Assembly (NCBI GenBank): GCA_036555705.1
Contig: DATBKT010000150.1
Span: forward strand, 1 to 17,458
Length of the DNA: 17,458 nt
Origin: JARBAU01 sp029237525
GTDB lineage: Archaea; Thermoproteota; Nitrososphaeria; Nitrososphaerales; Nitrososphaeraceae
Direction: 5' to 3'
Position 1 is the first letter of the stretch. Every line of letters starts with the position of its first letter. The position numbers and the translations under genes are program-made. Positions 1 to 5,941 of the stretch are shown here, one piece after another. The notes under the pieces were generated by a model. It did not search any database. It worked only from the letters and a program-made list of their open reading frames with translations, and was not told where the DNA came from.

Positions 1-57
1 CAAATTAACTATGATAAGTTAAGGTTAAAAACGAGCTCAAAAAATTGACGATAGTGC

Positions 58-372
58 ATGAAGCTATCAAAATCAAATGACGGTAGTAATTCCAGTAAGA
101 GCTTAAAATTTAAAGAAAAATCCCTTATTGTTTTAGGAATAGTTATGGCAGTAATCGGATTAACTGGTGCTATATATTATGGATCACTATTTGTAAGAGA
201 AGAAGTAACTGGTGGCACAAGATTGCCTTATACTACTGCACCCCAAATGAACAATCTCTCATCTATGGACATTGAAATAGCGTTTGTTGCTATTGCAATT
301 GTGGGATTTGGGATATTGATTTTTGAATTTGCTGGAAGAATAGATAAGCCACTTGATTTCTATCCAAGATGA
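58..372 (+). CDS. Small two-helix membrane protein, function unknown
   Basis: This 104-residue protein is not recognised. A charged, Ser/Asn/Lys-rich cytoplasmic-looking head (residues 1-21) is followed by a hydrophobic helix (about 22-46). Then comes a polar loop with a TGGTRLPYTTAPQ stretch and a second hydrophobic helix (about 73-92). The tail is short and polar (RIDKPLDFYPR). Both ends are probably on the same side of the membrane. The ATG is the first start after the window edge region. No strong TATA box is visible in the 57 bases before it, so the promoter may lie further upstream. Its stop overlaps the start of the next gene in an ATGA, so the two are probably translated together. Codon use and hydrophobic pattern suggest a real gene; the role cannot be stated. 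Confidence 0.6.
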   Translation: MKLSKSNDGSNSSKSLKFKEKSLIVLGIVMAVIGLTGAIYYGSLFVREEVTGGTRLPYTTAPQMNNLSSMDIEIAFVAIAIVGFGILIFEFAGRIDKPLDFYPR

Positions 373-506
373 CTGAACGAATGATACACAGACAACACAG
401 ACAACAACATGTAATAGAATCCTCCTACAGGTGCGAAGAATGTGGCAAATCATATTATTGTCGAGGAGAACTTCTGGACCACATTCATCAAATCCACGGA
501 ATCTAA
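369..506 (+). CDS. Tiny C2H2 zinc-finger protein (45 aa)
   Basis: This short frame starts in an ATGA overlap with the preceding membrane-protein gene and encodes 45 residues. Residues 22-43 form a classical C2H2 zinc finger: Cys22-x2-Cys25-x12-His38-x4-His43, with an aromatic residue before the first cysteine and a Leu in the usual hydrophobic position. The first 20 residues are rich in His, Arg and Gln (QHRQQHV), as in a nucleic-acid-binding tail. Very small C2H2 proteins are common in Nitrososphaeria as I recall them; their targets are unknown. The exact ligand spacing and the translational coupling argue for a real gene despite its length. It may bind DNA or RNA, or act as a small zinc-binding partner of the membrane protein. 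Confidence 0.65.
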   Translation: MTERMIHRQHRQQHVIESSYRCEECGKSYYCRGELLDHIHQIHGI

Positions 507-832
507 TATGTGACAGGACAAAATAATTATTTATTCGATTACGGACTGAATATAAAAATATTGGAATATAAGAAGATAGTATAACTTCCGTCACTTCCCT
601 TTTCTGGATGTGTTAGCGGTTCTATGACAAAAGCCAGTATAATGATTGTTTACTGCTGCAATTGCTAGTTTAATCTATCTCTTTGTTACTCTCTGGCTCT
701 TCAGAAATCTACCCATTTCCCATTTCCTATATACTTGGATTATTATAAAAAATAGAGGTTTCAACGTAGTAGACAATAATAACAATCTTACGACTTTGAA
801 TCGAAATCAGTATTTCTTTTATGGGCTGTTTG
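507..832. other. Intergenic stretch, no convincing gene
   Basis: AT-rich sequence between the zinc-finger gene and the end of the kinase gene on the other strand. A hydrophobic plus-strand frame from a TTG at 646 runs into the kinase gene and has no motif, so it is not called. The region may hold terminators for the converging transcripts; a T-rich run (ttcccttttctgg, about 594-607) follows the zinc-finger gene. Confidence 0.4.
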
Positions 833-2365
833 CTATTGCTTTATCCAAGACCAGTACCTTTCCTGGAACCCTTCTTTGTAAATGATGGGCAGACGAACCT
901 GAAAACGAGTCTCTCCTGGTCTAGAATATACTTGTATGTCTCCTTGGTGTGTCTCAGTTATGATCCTATGACTTATACTCAATCCAAGACCAGTACCTTT
1001 CCCTGGGTCCTTAGTAGTAAAAAATGGTTCAAAAATCCGTGATTTTACATCTTCTGGGATGCCTTTACTTCCGTTATCTGCTATTTCTACAAGTATATGA
1101 TCACTGGCCTCATTTTTGGTTCGAATTGAAATAGTTCCATGTTTTCCTATTCCATCAATAGCATTATCTATTAGATTTGTCCATACTTGATTCAGCTCGT
1201 TTCCATAAGCATTAATAGGTGGCAATTTAGAATCATATTCTCGAATTATTGTTATATCTGCTTTCTTTAGTTTATGCTGAAGCATGGTTAGGGCGCTCTC
1301 TATCACTTTATGAATATCGACATTCTGAAGAGGAGTCTGATCTACATAAGAATATGATTTTACCGCAGAGACTAGGTCACTAATACGCGTAGTACTGCTT
1401 TTAATCTCATAAAGGAAACGGTCTACCATTATTGTTGTAGTGAGCCAACTTAAGACATCATTAAGATTCTGTCCTGCTCTACTATTATCGGTACTGGCTT
1501 CAGGTGACATTATGTTAGTAGCAATATCCTTTATGGTATCCATAGTGATTCCTAAATTGACTAGTTCAGATGCTAGCTTCCATCCATCATTAATACCATA
1601 AGATTCAAGCCATCCTGTGATCTGCTCCTCTTTTTCACCTTGTGCTATAATATCGTTTGTACTACGATTACCAGTAACAGAAGTCGTGGAGTTCATATCA
1701 AATTCTAGAATATCATTTCTTAATTTAGAAATGTAAGACCATTGTGCGGAAGTGATACCCTCAGGACTATTTAATCTCTGCATTAGAGATCTCCATTCTG
1801 AAATAGAATCAGATAGTTGTGTGACAGATCTATTAGCAGCTGCAGCAGGATTATTCAACTCATGAGCAAGACCTGCAGCCAAGCTACCTAGTGCTATTAG
1901 CTTTTGATTATGCTCTAATACCGTTTCCAATGACTTGAGAAGGCGAGCCATTGACTGTAGAATTTGCCTAGTCAGGACAGGCGAACTGTAAACCATTCGC
2001 CAGAATTCCTCTCTATCCCATCTAAGTAAATGGCTTTTCTCGGCAGCAAAAGCAGCACATTTATGATCTGCGAGATGCTCACCAAGAATTATTAAAAGCT
2101 CTCCAAAATGGTCCCCTGAATCATATGTAGAAAGTACTGCTTCTCTGGGCCCATCTTTTAATATAATCTGCACCTTTCCCTCTAGTATTACATAGAATGC
2201 ATCATTTTCACCTTCGGCAATTATTTTGTCTCCTTTTTCATACCATTTCTCCTTTCCTTTTTCTAATGAATTTAGCTCTGTGTCTGAGAGCCCAGAAAAT
2301 AACTGTATTTGATGATAAAGAGCCTCTCGATCACTGAGACTGGTACTCTTTGAACTAATCGTCAC
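833..2365 (-). CDS. Sensor histidine kinase with cyclic-nucleotide-binding-type domain
   Basis: A 510-residue soluble kinase with no membrane segment. Residues about 20-130 form a cNMP-binding beta-barrel (LFSGLSDTEL, then EGENDAFYVILEGKV, then SGDHFGELLIILGE). The canonical phosphate-binding Arg-Ala of true cAMP receptors is not evident, so the ligand is open. The H-box LAAGLAHELNNPAAAA places the phospho-acceptor at His168. The ATPase core has an N-box (N397/N401), a G1 box DNGSKGIPE (430-438, one residue longer than the usual DNGPGIPE), an F-box FEPFFTTK and a G2 box GKGTGLGLS (455-463). It lies 82 bp downstream of the response-regulator/reductase gene on the same strand, so it is the natural phosphodonor for that protein. 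A TATA-like AT run about 32 bp before the ATG suggests an additional promoter. The last 16 or so residues lie beyond the domain and overlap a kinase echo. Confidence 0.9.
   Translation of the reverse strand: MTISSKSTSLSDREALYHQIQLFSGLSDTELNSLEKGKEKWYEKGDKIIAEGENDAFYVILEGKVQIILKDGPREAVLSTYDSGDHFGELLIILGEHLADHKCAAFAAEKSHLLRWDREEFWRMVYSSPVLTRQILQSMARLLKSLETVLEHNQKLIALGSLAAGLAHELNNPAAAANRSVTQLSDSISEWRSLMQRLNSPEGITSAQWSYISKLRNDILEFDMNSTTSVTGNRSTNDIIAQGEKEEQITGWLESYGINDGWKLASELVNLGITMDTIKDIATNIMSPEASTDNSRAGQNLNDVLSWLTTTIMVDRFLYEIKSSTTRISDLVSAVKSYSYVDQTPLQNVDIHKVIESALTMLQHKLKKADITIIREYDSKLPPINAYGNELNQVWTNLIDNAIDGIGKHGTISIRTKNEASDHILVEIADNGSKGIPEDVKSRIFEPFFTTKDPGKGTGLGLSISHRIITETHQGDIQVYSRPGETRFQVRLPIIYKEGFQERYWSWIKQ
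841..888 (-). pseudogene. Echo of a histidine-kinase F/G2 box inside the kinase gene's tail
   Basis: Bases 843-863 repeat 982-1002 perfectly (21 bp), and weaker similarity continues to about 888. The second copy is the G2 box of the resident kinase. Read on the minus strand in a frame shifted from the kinase, 888-841 encodes PSFTKKGSRKGTGLG and then a stop. This lines up with the resident PFFTTKDPGKGTGLG. The resident gene reads through the same bases in another frame as its last residues, beyond the usual end of the ATPase domain (RLPI, 491-494). This is best explained as a decayed fragment of a second, related kinase, or a local duplication, captured as the present gene's 3' end. Confidence 0.5.
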
Positions 2366-2387
2366 ATTCTTCCCTTCTTAACCTCTG

Positions 2388-2406
2388 CTATTAAATATTT
2401 TTATTT
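2388..2406 (-). promoter_or_regulatory. TATA-like box before the kinase gene
   Basis: In minus orientation this reads AAATAAAAATATTTAATAG. Its centre is about 32 bp before the kinase ATG, inside the 82-bp gap after the upstream gene. The spacing suits an archaeal TATA box giving a very short leader. A purine-rich GAAGGGAAG just before the ATG could be a weak ribosome-binding site. Confidence 0.35.
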
Positions 2407-2447
2407 ACTCTTTTCTCTCTGTTGCATAGTTCTATTAGAATGGTATT

Positions 2448-4265
2448 TTACACCTTTATCAAGTACTGGTGTATCAGTTGAACAGCAATAGATCCCTCAC
2501 CTACGCTTGCAGCAACTCTCTTCATAGAACCATGACGGACATCTCCAGCTGCAAATATTCCCGGTATATTTGTCTCAAGCAAAAAAGGTTGACGGTCTAG
2601 TGTCCATCCCTTAGGATGTTTATATCCATCATGGATTAAATCTGGACCAGTCAAAATAAAACCGTTTGCATCTCGCTCTATTAGGCCAACAAGTGCATCA
2701 GTATGTGGTATAGCGCCGATAAATATGTACAGAGCAGGAGATTGAAATTTCTGGACTTGTCCTGTTAGAGTATTTTCTAAGGTAACAAATTGAAGGTGAT
2801 TTTCACCTTGTACCTCTGTGATTTTCGAATTTAATAATATACGTATATTATCTGTTTTATCTATTTGATGTATAAGATAGTGTGACATGCTTTTGCTTAA
2901 AGAATCGCCGCGAACTACAAGCGTTACTGTTTTAGCATATTTAGAAAAATGGATTGCAGCTTGACCTGCAGAATTTGCGCCTCCAATCATAAAAACATCT
3001 TCCCCTCTATAGGATAATGCTTCTACCATAGAAGCTCCATAATATACACCAGCCCCAGTCAGTTTATTTATTCCATTCACATCTTTTAACTCGCGATAAG
3101 ATACTCCACATGCAATAAGCAGTGCATGGCAGCTTATTTCTATGCCGTCATTTAATTTAACTATTCTATATGGGCCATCAACTCGTAAGCTGATAACCTC
3201 TTGTGGAGTTAAAATTTCGGCACCGAATCGAACTGCCTGAGCAGCAGCCCGTCTAGCTAAGTTACTACCACTCAGACCAGAAGGAAAGCCAAGGTAATTT
3301 TCAATATTAGAGCTCATACCTGCTTGTCCCCCTGGTGCATGTTTTTCGATCAGCAATGTACTTAGACCTTCTGAAGCTCCATATACTGCTGCTGCTAATC
3401 CAGCTGGACCTCCACCCATTATTATTAAATCATAGAAAGGCATCTGTGCATGCGTCTTAAGGCCAATTTTTTCTGCAAGCTCTGAATTAGATGGTTCTTC
3501 CAGATATGAGCCATCAGGAAAAATTACAAGTGGGAGATTCAAAGAGGACAGATACAATGGTGAAGATTCTGACCTGATAGAGGATGTACTACTGTCATTA
3601 TTATCGATTTCAGTATTATTACCAAGAATAGAAAATGAGCTACTAGAAATTTTTGTTGTGGAAACAGTGGAAGTATAGTCAGAATGGCCATCCTTGCGAG
3701 TCGATTCAAGATAAGAAATCAATTGATGTGCTTCTTCGCTGGCCTCCATGTCTAGCCACTGATAAGGTATGCCATTTCTCGCTAGGAAGTACTTTACATC
3801 ATATGATTTCGGTGACCATCTTAATCCTATGATCCTAATGCCTTCAAACGGGGGTTTGGCCAAAGCCCACCAGTCATCTAATAGGTCATCAAGTATTGGA
3901 TATAGATGTTCTTCTGGCGGGTCCCATGGTTTCATCAAGTAGTAATCAATTTTAGCCTTATTGATGGATTTTATAGCGGCCTCTGTATCCGCGTAAGCTG
4001 TGAGCAATACACGCTTGGCCTCTGGAAATATATTGATGGCCTTCTCTAGGAAATCTACTCCTGATAGATGAGGCATTCTTTGGTCTACTAAGAGCAGTGC
4101 CAAGGTCTCATTTCGTAATTTTAGCTGTTTTATCAATTTAAGAGCCTTTTCACCAGATTCTGTTTTAAGAACACTAAAGCGCTTACCATATTGTTGTATT
4201 AAATCACGTTCAATGGCTCTGACCACTTGTGGGTCGTCGTCTACCGTAAGTAAGATAGGTCTCAT
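2448..4265 (-). CDS. Response regulator fused to glutaredoxin-like and thioredoxin-reductase-like domains
   Basis: A 605-residue three-part protein. Residues 1-125 are a receiver: acidic DDD at 9-11, phospho-acceptor Asp61 (LLLVDQRMP), Thr89, Lys112 (LMKPW). Residues about 143-270 resemble a glutaredoxin/thioredoxin fold (GLRWSPKSYDVKYFLARNG, then LPLVIFPDGSYLEEPS). They carry no CxxC and are interrupted by a Ser/Thr/Asn-rich insert of about 45 residues (roughly 195-240). Residues 278-605 are a FAD/NAD(P)H reductase: FAD motif GGGPAG (284-289), GGQAG, nucleotide motif GGANSAG (428-434) and a C-terminal GIFAAGDVRHG. Where bacterial thioredoxin reductases have CATC, this protein has VYYGAS (407-412), so it cannot work as a dithiol reductase. 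The arrangement matches proteins named fused response regulator/thioredoxin-disulfide reductase. With the kinase downstream, it probably couples phosphorylation to flavin redox chemistry. The physiological acceptor is unknown. Confidence 0.9.
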   Translation of the reverse strand: MRPILLTVDDDPQVVRAIERDLIQQYGKRFSVLKTESGEKALKLIKQLKLRNETLALLLVDQRMPHLSGVDFLEKAINIFPEAKRVLLTAYADTEAAIKSINKAKIDYYLMKPWDPPEEHLYPILDDLLDDWWALAKPPFEGIRIIGLRWSPKSYDVKYFLARNGIPYQWLDMEASEEAHQLISYLESTRKDGHSDYTSTVSTTKISSSSFSILGNNTEIDNNDSSTSSIRSESSPLYLSSLNLPLVIFPDGSYLEEPSNSELAEKIGLKTHAQMPFYDLIIMGGGPAGLAAAVYGASEGLSTLLIEKHAPGGQAGMSSNIENYLGFPSGLSGSNLARRAAAQAVRFGAEILTPQEVISLRVDGPYRIVKLNDGIEISCHALLIACGVSYRELKDVNGINKLTGAGVYYGASMVEALSYRGEDVFMIGGANSAGQAAIHFSKYAKTVTLVVRGDSLSKSMSHYLIHQIDKTDNIRILLNSKITEVQGENHLQFVTLENTLTGQVQKFQSPALYIFIGAIPHTDALVGLIERDANGFILTGPDLIHDGYKHPKGWTLDRQPFLLETNIPGIFAAGDVRHGSMKRVAASVGEGSIAVQLIHQYLIKV

Positions 4266-4363
4266 ACACTTATAGCCGTACCCTCTACTATGGAATTACA
4301 TAGTGTGTTTTGTAGCTGCGTATTTGCATCATTGAATCCATCGTTTTTGTGACTATTGCTCAT
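4262..4363 (-). CDS. Possible 33-residue leader ORF coupled to the regulator-reductase gene
   Basis: An ATG on the minus strand opens a 33-codon frame, polar and Asn/Ser-rich (MSNSHKNDGFNDANTQ at the start, EGTAISV at the end). Its TGA overlaps the ATG of the response-regulator/reductase gene as ATGA. An AT-rich TATA-like stretch (about 4390-4403) lies about 33 bp before its start, which fits a short or absent leader. No domain is recognised. It could be a coupling leader peptide, or a chance frame in the 5' leader of the downstream gene. The overlap is the only real support. Confidence 0.3.
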   Translation of the reverse strand: MSNSHKNDGFNDANTQLQNTLCNSIVEGTAISV

Positions 4364-4465
4364 TTGATAAAAGTCTAAAGGATCGGCAAAATAATAAATT
4401 TTTGTAGCTTTAGATAGAAAGCTCCACGATGTCAATGTATTTCTCTATAGGGCATTATTTTCTGG

Positions 4466-4869
4466 TTTACAGGTCCCAAATGGGACGCGGCATTATATAT
4501 TGATGAAAGAGCAAGTAAAGAACAAACTGATCCACTTGCTACAATATACTCAGGTCAAACAGGAGGTTTTTTTTGCTGTTGCTTCCAAGCTAATTGTTAA
4601 GATTTTAGGTGTAAAATCTGTTCCAATTGAATTTGGAGTTGATGGAAAGCGTCGTTCGCTACGTATCAAAGATTTGTTACAACTTCAAATAGAATGAACT
4701 GCAGGTGCAGAAGCTAACCAAGAATCACTGGTAATTAATCCTCCAATGGGTTGTACCTAGTCCCCTTGTGATTGCACATTCAAACAAATATACCTATAAT
4801 GATCATGGAATGCAATGGGATAATTCTGGCAAAAATGGGTTCTACTGCAAGTTTAGATATACATCTTAA
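4466..4869 (+). pseudogene. C-terminal half of a broken DUF1326-family gene (inverted segment)
   Basis: Read with corrections, this strand encodes TGPKWDAALYIDERASKEQ, then a YSGQTGG stretch, then ILGVKSVPIEFGVDGKRRS, and finally NKYTYNDHGMQWDNSGKNG up to a TAA at 4867-4869. These match, in order, the conserved second half of the DUF1326 family, as recalled (ALYIDERA, IFSG, LGV..APIEF..DGK.R, HDHG..WD.SG.NG). Lesions: a frameshift at the T8 run 4567-4574, an in-frame TGA at 4695-4697, and a TAG plus frameshift at about 4758. A 64-codon open piece from ATG 4503 to 4697 is only the intact middle and should not be called as a gene. The N-terminal half is on the opposite strand at 4902-5087. DUF1326 function is not established. 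Confidence 0.8.
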
Positions 4870-4905
4870 TTTACTTATCTTTAATCGGTTATGATATAAG
4901 ATAAA
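4466..4905. other. Inverted segment of about 435 bp with TTTA microhomology at its ends
   Basis: The two halves of the DUF1326 pseudogene face each other. Flipping roughly 4470-4901 joins the minus-strand codons AAT ATA TTT A to the plus-strand TTT ACA GGT CCC, in frame, as NIFTGPKW. The shared bases at both breakpoints are TTTA (4466-4469) and its complement TAAA (4902-4905). No longer inverted repeats and no transposase are visible at the ends. A single microhomology-mediated inversion therefore explains the layout. Confidence 0.7.
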
Positions 4906-5087
4906 TATATTACCACTATGAAAAATGCCTACTACATTCAGCCATCAAAGTGAATCTTGTCATTATAACTACCCTTTTGAATATGCCATGCAGCAGTTAA
5001 ATCACAAAAGCCCTCTGTGGGATCTGCCTTAAATATACAAGGACAAGGCTCAATTTTGTACTTGTTGTCGTCAATTGATAATTTGAT
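4902..5087 (-). pseudogene. N-terminal half of the same broken DUF1326-family gene
   Basis: The minus strand encodes YKIEPCPCIFKADPTEGFC followed by DLTAAWHIQKGSYNDKIHFDG, then a stop (TGA at 4938-4940). This is the DUF1326 hallmark CPC...PTEG.C....AWHI..G.Y.....DGLNVV. Adding one base just before that stop restores the family continuation LNVVGIFHSGNIF. No start codon remains: a TAA (5088-5090) precedes the frame, so the first residues are lost or shifted. The frame then breaks at 4902-4905, exactly where it would continue into the plus-strand half starting at 4466. Confidence 0.78.
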
Positions 5088-5395
5088 TTATCGTACCCTT
5101 AAGTCTTTCGATCTTGTAAATGTTCTACCAGCCTACAATGTTAGTGCGAGTCTATGATAACTAGACGGGCACTACGATAATTGACTAACTAATGCAACTG
5201 TTGTGGGATTGAAAAGGCAGTGGCAGTATAGTCCATAAAGATATTATTCCAGCTTCGTAACCTGGTAAGTATATCACTTGCGTAGGAGAAGTAATGAATG
5301 AATGGTTACTATAATACAACTGTCTAGCTTCCATTTGAAGCAGTACTACCTTACTTTGTAGCAGCCATTGCAGTGATTATATATACAATAAGTAA
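5088..5395. other. Gene-free stretch between two pseudogenes
   Basis: No intact frame. It presumably held the lost start and promoter of the DUF1326 gene on the minus strand and the lost front of the kinase on the plus strand. A short hydrophobic plus-strand frame at about 5325-5394 (VLPYFVAAIAVIIYTISK) may be a fragment of a small membrane protein, but it is too short to call. Confidence 0.4.
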
Positions 5396-5787
5396 ATTAA
5401 TTCCAAAGTGAATATTTCATTTTCTGCATCAGAAGACATAGAATATATTGAATCAAACGCAGATAAGAACAGAATCCGGTAAGTAATATCCAACTTAGTG
5501 AACAATTCTCTTAAATTTACAAAATGGTACAATAACTATCACAGCTGAGATCGATAATCGAAAAGAATCTCGTCAAATAATTGTGAGTAAAAGATACAGG
5601 AACTGGCATAGATTCAGAGATACTGCCACGATTATTTTTAAAATTTGCTACCAAATCTAATGATGGCAATGGACTTGGATCGTATATATCTAAGGGAATA
5701 ATAGAAGCTCATGGTGGTAAAATCTGGGCTAAGAATAATACCGATGATGAGGGAGTAGCTACCTTTTCTTTTAGTTTACGAACTTAG
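5396..5787 (+). pseudogene. Decayed histidine kinase, ATPase domain only
   Basis: Three frames in sequence spell a HATPase domain: INNSKVNISFSASED, then DKNRIR followed by a stop (TAA 5480-5482, likely from CAA), then VISNLVNNSLKFT (the N-box). A frameshift follows at about 5525, then GTITITAEI. A second frameshift near 5590 leads to KDTGTGID (G1), FATKSNDGNGLGSYISKG (F/G2; Ser replaces the usual Leu) and IIEAHGGKIWAKNN, ending at TAG 5785-5787. The pattern matches Nitrososphaeria sensor kinases. The H-box and sensor part are missing upstream. It belongs to a different kinase subfamily from the gene at 833-2365 (GNGLGSYISKG versus GKGTGLGLSISHR). Confidence 0.8.
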
Positions 5788-5941
5788 TGAATTGGAATTT
5801 CTTCTATATCCCAAGTGGTTGCTTATCATGACCTATAACTTAAATTTACTTGTAAATACAAAATAATGCATATTGGATTCATCTCCTCTTTATAAATACA
5901 TCTAGTATATAATCAGAATCGAAAACAACTATGCTTAGTTA

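Noticed and set aside
646..885. 79-codon hydrophobic plus-strand frame
   Set aside because: TTG start, no motif, low-complexity Asn run, and it overlaps the kinase gene's 3' end.
4472..4485. GTCCCAAATGGGAC palindrome as an operator
   Set aside because: It lies inside the decayed DUF1326 coding sequence, where it encodes GPKWD of the family motif, so the dyad is a coincidence of codons.
4503..4697. 64-codon plus-strand frame as an independent small gene
   Set aside because: Family motifs of DUF1326 continue on both sides of it through a frameshift and a stop, so it is the intact middle of a pseudogene.
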